Assembly: GCF_000006405.1 (NCBI RefSeq)
Contig: NW_003213081.1
Coordinates: 642,233 to 673,678 of the forward strand
Direction of reading: 5' to 3'
Source of the DNA: Perkinsus marinus ATCC 50983
Taxonomy: Eukaryota; Perkinsozoa; Perkinsida; Perkinsidae
Length of the DNA: 31,446 bases
Below the pieces are notes generated by a model. The model saw only the letters and a list, made by a program, of their open reading frames with translations, did no database searches and had not been told where the DNA came from. The position numbers and the translations under genes are program-made. This document shows positions 20,062-30,264 of this stretch, in pieces; position 1 is the stretch's first letter; each line of letters begins with the position of its first letter.

Positions 20062-20823
20062 TCACTTCTTTGTCCTCGACCGTAGCCAAAAAAGCATAGC
20101 CGAAACAAACTTCTTTTCATCCATATGAATACCACCACCGGCTTCCACCAATAAACGACCAGAGGCACTCAAATGAGACATCAAGCGGAAGCGGCCAGTG
20201 AGCTTGGGGAACCGAATCTTATCAACGGCCTCAGAAGAAAGTCTAGTCTGCCTTCTACGATCTCTGCCAGAGTAATACTCAACTGGTGGCATCGGAGCAT
20301 ATGCCTGGCGTCCCCGACCACGAACAAATCTACAAGAGGATATATGACTTGGTACGGTACCGATTGGTACCTAAGGTACCAATGAAAGGGAAGTTGAAGA
20401 TAACGAGGACGACGAATCACCATCATCACCGTCATCATCATGGATTAGCAGTTCAGCCAGTTCTTGACCACCAGACTTCTTACTCCTTTTTTTAGCCTTC
20501 GTAACAGATGTTTGTACTGAGCGTTGGGTCAAACACTCTCAAAGATCTTCCTCAATCAAGGATTAATCAGCCTCACCAGCTCTTCTTCAGACTTACGTTC
20601 TCTAGTAGAGAACCTCTACCTTCAAGGTTCAGCACAGGCGGATCATTATCATCACCCGCAACAGCTACGATCTGCTTGAGACCATCTTTACTAGAGATTC
20701 TTCAGTAGCCTCTAACTGAGAATGGAGCTTTCCTTGCTGTCGGCGGAGCCCCGTCGTCTTAGAACGCAAATCATCACAACGCGCCGCTAAGGACGGAAGA
20801 CCAGACCCATCGTGGAGCTCCAT
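20062..20823 (-). CDS. Hypothetical basic / acidic low-complexity protein, exon chain incomplete
   Basis: ATG at 20823 opens a helical segment (DDLRSKTTGLRRQQGKLHSQ), then a frame break near 20690, resuming as GLKQIVAVAGDDNDPPVLNL to a GTAAGT donor at 20597. The next exon, 20535-20380, has 52 codons with TKAKKRSKKSGG and a D/S-rich run. A third segment to a TGA at 20064-20062 has RGRGRQAYAPMPP and KIRFPKLTGRFRLMSHL. Between the last two an in-frame TAG falls at the centre of the palindrome 20363-20383; an intron ending at a CAG before GCATATGCT would remove it. A further frame at 19985-19785 may belong. I do not recognise the protein. It may be decaying. Confidence 0.5.
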
Positions 20824-21239
20824 GGAGAGTTGACTTGTTGGATGAACACGATACCAAGAGGACTATGTAGAGACTTAACTTGTAATGATAAATAATGCAA
20901 GAATTGTCTCACGCTAGGCTAAAGATACTCCATAGCTATCGCAAAATAAGGGACAGATCCACTTATCACGAAGAAGACAGAAATACACGTACCTCACATC
21001 GTCTTGAATTATCTTCCATCCACACTCGACTAACCAATCCGATAGCACCAACACTTCAGCTCGTGCCGTAGGGGGCATGATACCAATATTCCCTAGTAAT
21101 CATCTCTAGCTTGACTTTAACCATCGATTAACCAATCCGATAACGTCAATAACCAGAGGACGTCGTTGCAGACTTCAACCACAGAAGAAGCCCGCTATCA
21201 CCCGCTAGGTTCCTTGATCATTCGGACTGATAGCGTGTT
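20824..21239. other. No gene seen
   Basis: AT-moderate sequence upstream of the - strand gene starting at 20823, probably including its promoter. It contains two related phrases, accaatccgata, at about 21030 and 21131. No coding frame stands out. Confidence 0.3.
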
Positions 21240-21299
21240 TTGTGTGCCTCTGTCCTCGAAAGCGTTATTGTTCGGATCCCACGCACCACAGTCAATGTC

Positions 21300-21557
21300 T
21301 GTTGTCTCTTCTCACTTGGCGATGACGTCACAGTTTTGTTTCCTAACTCCAATATGTTAGAATTACTATCACCGGAGTTGCTCCAACTGCGAACGTACCA
21401 TGTGACGATGAAACTAGGAAGTTCGCGTGTCGGACTTGCGTTGGAATCTTTGGCGCCTCCATACTGCCAACGCGATGACCTCGTTCTTGCTTACATATCC
21501 TTGAATGTGCCGGAGAGTTATGTCTTCTACGCGATCAGCGAGATCCTCTTCCAGTAG
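21300..21557 (+). CDS. Hypothetical protein exon
   Basis: The frame reads DDVTVLFPNSNMLELLSPEL, then LQLRTYHVTMKLGSSR and ESYVFYAISEILFQ, ending at TAG 21555-21557 or at a GTAGGG donor just before it. Composition is protein-like, but the antisense frame is also open, so strand is not certain. It weakly resembles the segment at 22019-22176 (both have a tyrosine, alternating hydrophobics and a gatcccac-type stretch at DNA level), which suggests a diverged duplication. Confidence 0.35.
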   Translation, partial: CCLFSLGDDVTVLFPNSNMLELLSPELLQLRTYHVTMKLGSSRVGLALESLAPPYCQRDDLVLAYISLNVPESYVFYAISEILFQ

Positions 21558-22018
21558 GGAGAGTATAGGCATGCAGAACGATATGTAACAGCAATACTTC
21601 TGACTATATGTCAAATAGTACATGATTTGTAAACGCGAAATGCTTGGATTTGATCAGTTTCTGCTCTTGGATCTCTACCTCAGTTCGTCTTGCAGCGAGC
21701 ATGGTCTACTGTAATACAGTAACTGTATGAACTGGAAACTATAGCGATGTCTTCCTGCTCTAGACCAACCGCAGCTGTATTCTGTGTGCCGTGTAGACCC
21801 TGTTCCGGCGGTTCACTTCTCTCCCTGTGCGTCTCTCAGCGTATCCCGTGCGATGTCGTCACTTTTGCATATGTTAGAGCTGCAGGGGTTCTATATCGTC
21901 TGCTTCACAGTAATCGTAACTTTTTCTCATCATTTCAACCTTTTTTGAAGTTTAGGTATTATATCTGGCCCCGTTCTTTGCATTATGTACCTCTCTCTCT
22001 CATTGTAGTAGCAGCCAC

Positions 22019-22176
22019 ATATGTCTAGTGTTAGTGAGCCTCGGTGTTATAGCCTCACTATTGCGTTGCGTTCCGATCCCACTCCATACGCTACAGTAAC
22101 GTTCTTGACTCCGAAAGTGATACATCGAGTATGCGACACGCTAAGCTGGGAAAGTATCTCGAAGATGTTGCTGTAG
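22019..22176 (+). CDS. Small hypothetical protein or exon
   Basis: ATG at 22019 opens 51 codons with RCYSLTIALRSDPTPYATVT and FLTPKVIHRVCDTLSWESIS, ending at TAG, or at a GTAGCT donor just before it. It is too short to identify. It ends 14 bases before the convergent coiled-coil gene. Confidence 0.35.
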
Positions 22177-22189
22177 CTTGCACAGGTGC

Positions 22190-23696
22190 TCATAAGCCAA
22201 CTGACAAAAAGCTACACATCGAGCGAGACCGTCTCAGCTCCTCATGAACATTGATTCGATAGTCAAGCCTTGTGGCATTCTTGAAACCTAGTTCACTCCT
22301 AGCGATTTTTGTCATCCTAGAACCGATATCGCACCCACTTCCGCAGACTTCTCCCGGTCCACAGCGGCTGAATTTTGACGCTTCATCTCCTGCTGCATGT
22401 CTCGTGCTTGCTTGGCTGCTCGAGCTTGTTCGATACTCCCCTGTGTATTGATTCTATCCCGTGTCTCCCGAAGACTCTGAATCTGATCGCTACATTGAAG
22501 AGCGATCGCCGAGATCTATATGACCTGAGCATCCAGCGCAGTTACCTCATCAGCCAAGTCTTCGCAGAGCGTATCTGTTTGACGCGAATGGTAGTCACGA
22601 AGAAGAATCAGTCATCATCGACCTCTCTCAAGCACGTGATAGACTGGGCTGCGGTTGTTCTGTGCTTCACGCAGCCTCAAGGCCATGTCAGTACACTTCC
22701 GGTGTTTGGTTCTGAGTTCGAGCTCTAAGTCTCTAGCCATAATCCGCAGTTTCTGAAACGCCCAAGGACGACAGCCTAAGGACATCACCTAAGCACTGCG
22801 GTGTCATTACGTGTTGCCTCTGACGAGCTCCCTGGATTTCAGACTGGAGGGCACCGCTTTCGTTTCCAGCGGCTGCATTCGAATGGAGAACCTTTGCGAA
22901 GGCAGGGTAAGATCCAAACGTCACAAACGATGAAGCTCGCAATAACAGAAGCAGAAACTCTGAAAACGCATGAACGATTCCTCGACTCACTCTATGCTGT
23001 TCGTTGAGGATTCTCTGCAACGACTGCATTTCGGTACGCATCGTGGTTGCCACAGTATACCTGGTGATACACTCCGACAGAGATTGCGTTGAATAACCAT
23101 ACGAGCGACCAGGGCTCAGCTACGTGACTTAGACTACGAGCCGTAGTCTATGACGACGTCGTAACGATGTATGCTCCACGTGACGTGGACCACGTCAAAC
23201 CGATATTGTAATCGACTAAGATCTACCCGCGGGAGTCACCGACCGCACCCGCAGCCTACTTTTCCCGTATGGCGTTCTCAAGCCTAGTAGAAGACCGTAT
23301 CTGGTCCTCTCTTTGACGGAGCTATAAAAGAAAACAACAGGGTTGAATGGCTACGACGATTTTTTGAAGACTGAACGATAACCAATCGATGTTAATTGAT
23401 ACTTCCCTCCTGAGGTAGGCAATTTCGTTTTTCGTTTCCTTCAGCTCAGCGAGCAGTTCCTGCAATTCCCGCCGCTTGGCTCGACTCTGGATACCGTATC
23501 TGCGCTACGTTCTAGTTGTACAAGTTAAGCTATCTATTGCATTGTGTCATGGAGCAAGGCCTCACTCAGTATCGCGCGCTTTCCCTCTCCCAGCTACTAA
23601 AGTGATCTGTCCGACTGCTTCATCCTGAGAAGTGTGATAATTCACTCCATTGACCACAACTCCAATTATATCCTCAATTCTCTGATGCTCCCTCAT
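22190..23696 (-). CDS. Coiled-coil protein, 9 exons
   Basis: Exons on the - strand: 23696-23566, 23499-23403, 23321-23260, 23060-22991, 22891-22811, 22752-22623, 22574-22525, 22482-22339 and 22279-22190, giving 284 residues with every phase agreeing. After a short N-terminal region (MREHQRIEDIIGVVVNGV) the rest is rich in Glu, Gln, Arg and Leu with heptad-like spacing: RAKRRELQELLAELKETKNE, TEMQSLQRILNEQHR, ARDLELELRTKHRKCTDMAL, QIQSLRETRDRIN and AKQARDMQQEMKRQ. No catalytic motif is seen, so a structural role is likely. Introns are 42 to about 200 bases; two donors begin GTC. An in-frame TAG at 22516-22518 falls inside the proposed 42-base intron. Confidence 0.8.
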
Positions 23697-23722
23697 TCTA
23701 TCAGTAGAACATCAGCGAGTAC
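23697..23722. promoter_or_regulatory. 26-base divergent intergenic gap
   Basis: The start codons of the coiled-coil gene (-, 23696) and a small + gene (23723) are separated by only 26 bases. Any shared promoter must overlap transcribed leader or coding sequence. No motif is recognised. Confidence 0.4.
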
Positions 23723-23857
23723 ATGGCGGAACCTGCAGAATTGTATTACGAGAGTATAAGCGAGTTCCACCAAGCTGTTTCTGAGGGAGGCGTTTGCTGC
23801 ATGAATGTCTGTCATAGGAAACTAACAGAGTTCCTGAAAAGCACGAAGAGGAAGGAG
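23723..23857 (+). CDS. First exon of a small hypothetical gene
   Basis: 45 codons from ATG 23723 (MAEPAELYYESISEFHQAV ... HRKLTEFLKSTKRKE) to the donor GAG|GTGAGA; a second donor GTAAGT lies six bases on. The next acceptor with good context (aattttcag, ending about 24107) would reach a stop at once, giving a protein of about 46 residues. The unspliced frame stays open to 24121. The intron contains a degenerate tRNA on the other strand. Confidence 0.5.
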
Positions 23858-23941
23858 GTGAGAGTAAGTTCAGCATCACCCTATTCTGAATTGCACAGTC
23901 AAAATTTGGAACAGTCATCCGATCAATATTACAGACCTTAC

Positions 23942-24014
23942 AGACTCTCTCGGGATCGAACCCGTAGCCTCGAATCAATGAGGTCTACGCGCTGTCTATT
24001 GTGTCATAGCCACA
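23942..24014 (-). pseudogene. Degenerate tRNA-like sequence, antisense in an intron
   Basis: On the - strand it has GCGCGTAG, an extended anticodon-type stem (CCTC/GAGG plus GTAG/CTAC), CGGGTTCGATCCCG and a 3' agagagtc, the order expected for a tRNA. The T loop is one base short, the anticodon loop one base too long, and no 5' strand pairs with the acceptor, so I call it a tRNA relic. Confidence 0.5.
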
Positions 24015-24121
24015 CGAACGGGAAGAAATACAGTTCGTTCGAAAGCCTTTCGACGGAAGGAGCCGTTGAACGAGATTCACACCATTCAAAAACTCTACAA
24101 TTTTCAGATTTAATGAGTTGA

Positions 24122-24386
24122 GCTCATTGAAGGCAAAAAATTGCAGTCTCAGCCCAAACTCAACCGTAGTGTTATACTTCAGTTATACTGCAATGTACTC
24201 TATCATGTTATATCACTACAGTGCAGTATATTACTAGCAGTAACTTACTACTAACAATATAACGTGACGAGGTGATGTAGGGTAGTGATTACACTATTTT
24301 ATGTATTTTACTGATATACGTATGTATGTGCACCCTCGTTTAACTCTCTCTTCCACTCTCAGCGACGATACATTTTGTTATCATCT
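24122..24386. other. AT-rich intergenic stretch
   Basis: Rich in ttatac, tactac and actgca words with small inverted repeats. No coding frame. It separates the small + gene from a - strand gene ending at 24387. Confidence 0.35.
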
Positions 24387-24841
24387 TCAGGCGAATTCCT
24401 GGTTCAGGTTCGTCTTCGTCTTCAAAATTTGTCGCGTACATGCTATACATGCTATTGTGGCTACCACGGGCCATAATTCAAGGCCTATCCACTGAAAACC
24501 TTTTATGGCCACCAAATTCCGCGTTGCCTTCCGGGCTGTCCCGATCTCTGCTACGATCATATTTGTTATAAGTACAACAGCGCCTGATGGATCATCAGTG
24601 ATGATCCTCATCACCCCCATAGTATGGGACCCATACGACTAATTTGGAGAGATACTGTGCGCCGAGTAGACACAGTGTCGACTATCGCTGATGACTCGCG
24701 TAGTTTTTGTGGACTTACCTTGCATTTGATTGAGGCGGTTATGCTGTCACACATGCGAATTAGGATCGCTGGTTCATCCAGTTGATCTCTACTTATATTA
24801 CTCAATATCCGATTACTTGAAGATATGGTATCTCTTCCCAT
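24387..24841 (-). CDS. Hypothetical membrane-anchored protein, 2 exons
   Basis: Exon 24841-24719 (41 codons, MGRDTISSSNRILSNIS ... TASIKCK) ends at a strong GTAAGT donor. Exon 24638-24387 resumes in the same phase and ends at TGA, giving 124 residues. The second exon has AVVLITNMIVAEIGTARKAT and a hydrophobic ELWPVVATIACIACT that could span a membrane. An alternative frame there encodes an acidic stretch. No family recognised. One 6-1-6-1-6 motif (24585-24604) lies inside its coding sequence. Confidence 0.5.
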
Positions 24842-25528
24842 CGGAGAGAGAAAATGCGACTATAGTAGTCGGACTACTGGAGACTGATCGCTCTCTACTG
24901 AAAACCGAACATGCGCCCCTGTATTGATATCCAGTGACTGAGGCACTGTGCCTCAATTTGCGGCAAATACCATCATCGTGGCGCTTATGTGTAGCCACTA
25001 CATTTGGTGTAGTACACCATGGCCTCCAGTATAGAGTCGTAGAAGTGGTCCTTAGTAGTAGTATGGACTCCATTGAAAAGGATACGACCTTTTCACCCTA
25101 CTTACAATCGACCAACGTCAGGACATCGCCCAGAACCTGAAACATGAACGTGCAGCTCGCGTCAGGGTTTCGAAGACACAGAAGTTCAAAACGCTTCACA
25201 ACGGCTACTCGCACGTCATAACTCAATGAAATCGATCGATGTTGCGGTATATCTGATCTCGGAGATTAGATCTCCAAAAGGTCACTGACCTTTGACCTTA
25301 GGTCAGGTCTAATACACTCGAAGCCAGAACAATGATACCGCAAGACCCAATACAACGAATTTAAGAGTGTATGCCCGCCTCAGAGCAACAGCGACTGCAT
25401 AGAACTGATCGGAAAATCTACGCGAACTTCTCAAGTTGAGCCGCTTAAGGCGGCACTTCCGTCAACATGTGCGTAAAACAATTTCTGTCGAAAATTTCGA
25501 CTCGAAATGCTGAAGCTGGGATTGTAGG
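24842..25528. other. No gene seen; dense in short inverted repeats
   Basis: Contains motifs at 24858, 24999, 25255, 25279 and 25488 and a 7-1-7 palindrome at 25440-25454. Open frames are short and lack splice partners. Confidence 0.4.
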
Positions 25529-25982
25529 CTATAATGGTATACAAGAATGCTGTCTGCGGTGTATTTCGAAGACCATAATATGACGGTGTACTCGAACCTT
25601 TGCAGACTCAAAAGGACGAGCCGTACTCAACGAAGCGAATTTCAACACAAGCTGTGTCTGACAAGCATGCGTATATATGTATGAACATGATGTACTAACA
25701 AATGGACTGCGCGAAGTCCGACATGCGCTGTGTCCCACATGCGCGAAGTGCATCGCTAATATTTCAGGCATGGGGTGCATTCGCTCCCACAGCTCACACA
25801 TGTCGAAAGTCCCCATCAGCTTCCGTTACAACCGCGATAGCAATGGCTAACGACCGGTCCCAGAGGAAGAGGTGCCGTCTCATGATTACCTTCACTCGAA
25901 CGAGTGACAAGCGAAACTGATGATCTCCATTGGAGAATAGCCATCCGGCGCTTTGGCCTTGTATGAAACCAGTGTGCGGCAC
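25529..25982 (-). CDS. Hypothetical protein, 3 phase-0 exons
   Basis: Exons 25982-25890, 25819-25700 and 25657-25529 are all phase 0, ending at TAG. Segments include QSAGWLFSNGDHQFRLSLV, DMCELWERMHPMPEILAMHF and STARPFESAKVRVHRHIMVF. The second intron is in frame and could be retained. There is no ATG at 25982, so an upstream exon is likely. Function unknown. Confidence 0.45.
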
Positions 25983-26380
25983 AGTTGGCGAGACCGACCG
26001 ATACTACCTTTCCGACTCATAGGCTGTGATCAATATAGGTCATAAATCATGACTCATAATACATTGTATTGATCACCCGCATCGACGTAATAGGATACTT
26101 GACCTCTCTAGCCTCTAAACGAGCTCGTGAGCTCACGTAGAGCATTTTCTCCCGAGCGCGTCGGCTCATCGTTCTTTGTAGCAAGCCATCACCAGATAAA
26201 CCATTGTAGGAGGGCATCAGCAACTCCGAATCAGAGTCTCCGATCTCTTATGGTCGAGCAAAGCTCCAGCTCCCTAGACGTGATCTGAGGTAAGGGGGAT
26301 AGAGGGCTATCGTGCCCAACCGAAGGTTGCTGTTGGACCCCAACTAGTCCCAGGGATGTCATAGAGGATGCATGCGCTTT
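25983..26380. other. No gene seen
   Basis: Sequence without a convincing frame. It adjoins the retroelement fragment and may include more of it, too decayed to recognise. Confidence 0.3.
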
Positions 26381-26961
26381 CTATACCGGGACAGAGAGAC
26401 AAGACGATAGGGCTACTTCGGCGTTGTAGAAGTCGATCTTGGCCTTCAACAGTCCGAGACAGTCGATGCCTACGATGAAGTCGACGTCCAGAAGCAGATC
26501 CTTCACCAGGTATGCCTTGATGGGCAGCGCCTCAGAGGATGGTGTCGTTCTTATCTGTAGGATTACTGGCTTCGCAGATCGCTTGCCCCGACCCCGGTGA
26601 CAATGATGTCACTTCGGGAGGGGTCAGCATGAGAACAAGGGCACGTGGGGCGATTCGATGCCACAAGCGTCACCTGACTGCCAGAGTCTAGCAATGCTCT
26701 GAGCAACAAATTGAGCAGGCTCATACCTCGGCTCTCATCACAGGGGCAGTCATCGGTCGCTAGCTGTGCAAAAACAGGAAACTGTTCAAAAAATCGAGGA
26801 GCCTTGGCTCCACGAATCATATTGCCATATGATCCCGATAACAAAATCGTATTTTTCAACACTGCATTAGGATGCCGCAGGCCAGGCGCGGCCCAGCAGC
26901 CCGGCATACCCAAAATTCTCGAGAAAAGTTCGCCAAAAAATACAACGAAGATTTGTCTCAC
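26381..26961 (-). pseudogene. Retroelement pol fragment (aspartic protease), frameshifted
   Basis: The frame 26961-26563 contains LLRALLDSGSQVTLV, with the retropepsin active-site triplet Asp-Ser-Gly at about 26688. After a shift near 26575 a second frame, ending at TAG 26381-26383, has a flap-distal VDFIVGIDCLGLLKAKIDF, matching the conserved ILG-type strand of LTR-retrotransposon proteases. Upstream Cys/His residues (GCW, RHP) could be a worn zinc knuckle. No reverse transcriptase, integrase or terminal repeats are visible, so it is a remnant of a Ty3- or Bel-like element. Confidence 0.65.
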
Positions 26962-27363
26962 CCGTCAAACAGAAGCTCGTGTGCAACCGCCCACATAACG
27001 GCCCTAGGTGGGGCCTCGTGAGGTGAGGTTTATTCCTCGTTGCTACTGTGATGACGTGTCGCGACATGAATGTAAAAATCATCTGAAAGTTTCAAACAAA
27101 TTTCGCCTCGGTCTGTTGCAGACGGGAACAGGCCGAGACGAAAGTTGTTGGCGATAGCAGCTTCTCCAGAAGTTCATTGGATCTGGTCCAATAATCTGAC
27201 TGTCGGTCAGTGACCGATTGGCACACGACAAACAAAGCATTTCTGATGTACGTTTGGCCAACTTAGTCAAAGCTGGTCGTAAAATACATCTCATGTACAT
27301 TGAATTTAACTTTCGATATGAAACCGTTTCATCAGAACGTCAAAATGGTAGCAACAACCCTAT
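26962..27363. other. No firm gene
   Basis: Short frames on both strands (27218-27406 + and 27300-27079 -) have no recognisable content. The near-perfect motif 27197-27216 lies here. Confidence 0.3.
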
Positions 27364-27567
27364 ATGGGATCTCCACAGAAACCCTCTCCTCTCCAGCATA
27401 AGGTAAGTTAGCTCTGCTGCCACCCACGTTCCTCAAGCGAAGCTTGCTCTTGGGCTCAGATTTAGGTATTCGGGGAGAGTTCTCTGTTTGTGAATAAGGA
27501 AAGCGACGTCACGCCGAGGAAAGCTGCCTATATCCATCACGTGCTCCGAGCTATGGTCCAGGTATAA
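27364..27567 (+). CDS. Small hypothetical gene, at least 2 exons
   Basis: Exon 27364-27402 (MGSPQKPSPLQHK) ends at GTAAGT. Exon 27466-27561 resumes in phase 0 (VFGESSLFVNKESDVTPRKA ... HHVLRAMVQ). It either ends at TAA 27565-27567 or uses the GTATAA donor. No convincing third exon was found. Unknown function; a basic N-terminus may suggest a nuclear protein, but this is weak. Confidence 0.45.
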
Positions 27568-27936
27568 TATACATGAACCGGAGCATATACATTGTATATA
27601 CTCACATTCCAACTATATATGTCTAGATTCATCACTGAAATTCCTTTCACGTTATGCTAAACGCCTTTCCTCACGAAATGGATAGCGAAACAATTATCTA
27701 TGCGATATGGAACCTCGCACCCCCCACACTGGATATGCACTGCACGATGTGCGCGACTGAGAACACGGCAAAACTGTGTAACAAATTCTGCATTAACAGA
27801 TGAAATGAAAATACAAGACCAAGATGCTGATGAATTTCATACGCTAGTAGCGTAACGCTACCACGCCCAAGCGGGACCACTTTGGCTGACAAATAACCTA
27901 ATCAGCGAGGACAAAAGCCATGCGCCACGGAATTTC
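27568..27936. other. No firm gene
   Basis: Includes a 7-1-7 palindrome near 27584-27599 and the perfect motif 27841-27860. Frames are short and carry stops. Confidence 0.3.
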
Positions 27937-28834
27937 TCAAAACCTTTCGCACTCATCGGACTTGTACTCCTCTTGATTCCTCGCAGCGAGGCGTCCTTCT
28001 TCCCGAAGAGATGCCAAAAACTTATGACGTTCAGCTCCCTGACCCGTCGCTTGTGCAATCAGAAGATTCCGATTCTCCCGTCGGAAGCTTGATCTGAAAC
28101 AGATTTGGCGAGTTCTATCCCCATAATCGTGATCTCGAAAGAACATTGCTAGTTCCCCTACCTGGACTGTCGTGCATCACCTCGTCGGACTGCTTTGTTG
28201 TTCACACTGGAAATCGAGCTACCGATACTAGACACTGATGACAGAGATGACGACCGGATCGAGGCCGATGAGCCGGAAGGATGAGGCCTACTTCGAAAAA
28301 GACTAATAACCACACTATCACCAACTTTACTGTCTTCCTGATATAGTCCAGTTGAATTCACAGTGAATCGAACAAGGCATCACTTTAAGCAAATGAAGCG
28401 CAATTCCGAGTGTTTACTTCCGACTCCTTGACAAACTCCTTCCCCTCCCAGAGGCGCCACTAGTGATGCTCGTTCCACTGCTGACCTCCCATCTGTCACT
28501 CCCTGCGCTCTAAAACAAGTCCATCTCCATCGACAAGAGAACAGTCTCTCCGAGAAGGTTGAGTTAACAGAATTTCTGAGTGCGAGCCCTACGTTCATCG
28601 GTTCTTCGGCAGCTCTACTACGTCCAAGCCACGATGACAGCCACCCCGCTTTGTTATCTGGCGACTGTGTCTAAATGGAGAGAATGATCACTGAGACACA
28701 AAATTCCGACCAGCCAAATACCTCAGGCCGACCATTCGGTACCAGCCTTGAGTGGTTCGCACGTGTCGGAGATACTGACGATTCGCTTGAGGTCTCCACC
28801 CATGAGATGTCGCTGGGGCCGTCGTGAGGCGTTC
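27937..28834 (-). CDS. Ser/Arg-rich hypothetical protein, at least 5 exons, 5' end unknown
   Basis: Exons 28834-28722, 28670-28593, 28509-28486, 28337-28162 and 28093-27937, ending at TGA. Content is mostly disordered: SWVETSSESSVSPTRANHSR, then GWLSSWLGRSRAAEEP, then RSSSLSSVSSIGSSISSV. It ends in a helical, charged tail (SFRRENRNLLIAQATGQGA, LASLREEGRLAARNQEEYK). The junction from 28486 to 28337 uses a GTCAGC donor and is doubtful; a longer exon with GRGRSLSRSRK and a GTAAAC donor fits less well in phase. Function unknown. Confidence 0.55.
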
Positions 28835-29126
28835 CTGAGCAAGACAGCAAGGCAAGATACGGCTCGATGAGGATATTATTGCGTAGAGGTGACGGGAATG
28901 TGGAGGATTGCCGTATTGCGGCTATAGTATTGCCGTGCGACTACATAAACTTGATACAACTACATAAATTATAGATTTGATGGACAAATTGTCATTGAAT
29001 GACAATTGACGAGGGAGCGTAGACTTGTTTACAAAATTCGTGTGAAAAAAAGTGATTATCATATCATAGTGCTTCCAAGAAAAACTACGCCATCATATAA
29101 ATCTCACACCTTAACGGGGAGCACCT
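28835..29126. other. No firm gene
   Basis: Probably upstream exons or promoter of the Ser-rich gene. Contains the 9-1-9 palindrome 28988-29006 and tandem tattgccg words at 28912-28935. Confidence 0.3.
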
Positions 29127-29258
29127 ATGAAGAACCTGTCTCCCTCTACTCCCTCTTCAACCGCAAGATGTGTGTCCGTTGCTGTCGAGGACGAGATATC
29201 CCTGTCATCGCCAGCCCGCCATGCTGATGTCGCACTTATCTCGAGCACTGAAAAATAA
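29127..29258 (+). CDS. Small open frame, 43 codons
   Basis: From ATG 29127 to TAA: Ser/Pro-rich start (MKNLSPSTPSSTARC) then VSVAVEDEISLSSPARHADV. It may be an exon of a larger gene; an overlapping frame of 73 codons is also open. Weak support. Confidence 0.25.
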   Translation: MKNLSPSTPSSTARCVSVAVEDEISLSSPARHADVALISSTEK

Positions 29259-29952
29259 CTTAATAATTATGTGTTAGTCGGACTAACTTAGTCCGTACTC
29301 GACCGACAAATGGAGAATATTAAGAGTCTCAATATTCGTAATTTAAGACATGTGTGTGTGCGAGCTTGATGTCATCGATGCGCATCGGCTAACGAGGGGC
29401 CGACAAAGCTGAAACGTAGTCATTCCGGTGGAACGACCACTGTCTGGTGCCCTCTAACAGGCAAATACATTGGGAATGCCCCAATATTTACGACCACGGT
29501 AGGGAAAACGACATCGAGGAAAGCTAACGCTTGCCTCCGCAAACACAACTCATACTCGCTAGTGACATGCTCAGGCCACTGATGCTTTTAGAAGGTAACT
29601 TTCGGCGAAAGTCTTCCGTACAGATCGAGTACGACGTTGAAGTTAGAATCACTCCCACTCTAACCACTATAGTATCAAGTTCATCTAAGCCATGCTATAT
29701 TGGTCTGCGACGGTCGCGCAACTACCATCCTCCAATGACTAACGCTCAAACACAGAGGTCGCCTAACTCTCTCTTTCACCGTGAAACCAGGGACCTCACG
29801 ACGATCTGCGAACTACAGTTTTCCCACTGAAGTTTCCTCCAAGCTCGCTCAATAACCCTTACCAGCCAAGTCTATAACTGCCCTTAATATAAGTATGACA
29901 ATAGCGGATTCTCCATGGGAAAAACTCAATGTGCAAAGGACCGCTTATCCTT
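29259..29952. other. No firm gene
   Basis: Contains motif 29274-29293 and an 11-1-11 palindrome with one mismatch at 29315-29337. A possible exon near 29531-29600 (+, LILASDMLRPLMLLE followed by a GTAACT donor) has no partner. Confidence 0.3.
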
Positions 29953-30264
29953 TCACTGCCTCGTTGAAACTCCGTGGGACGGCTTCGCAATACGATAGGG
30001 AAGTTTTTTTCTTCTCCTCGTCGTCCATCTTCCCGAACTGATAAGCGATGCCAATAATGTGGTAGCAGACTTTTCTCTCAGAAAGCCCACACAGGAGCAG
30101 ATGAACTCTCTACAGTCCATACAGCTTGGGTCATACCACCTCACTATATGCTACAAATTATAGCACATTGTGAATTGTTCGCGGATAGTAGAAGGATATG
30201 CGATGCATTCCTGATCCAATCCGGCATTCTCCAAGCCTTCAGCAGTGCGCTGGACTTGTGACAT
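29953..30264 (-). CDS. Hypothetical protein, 2 exons, splicing unresolved
   Basis: ATG at 30264 opens MSQVQRTAEGLENAGLDQEC ... STIREQFT to a GTGCTA donor. The terminal exon (about 30116 down to the stop near 29955) reads RVHLLLCGLSERKVCYHIIG and QFGKMDDEEKKKTSLSY in one frame; a competing frame also lacks stops to 29953. Exon phases do not yet agree, so one boundary is wrong. No family recognised. Confidence 0.4.

Noticed and set aside
22516-22518. In-frame TAG suggesting stop-codon readthrough in the coiled-coil gene
   Set aside because: A 42-base GT-AG intron (22524-22483) removes it and keeps phase.
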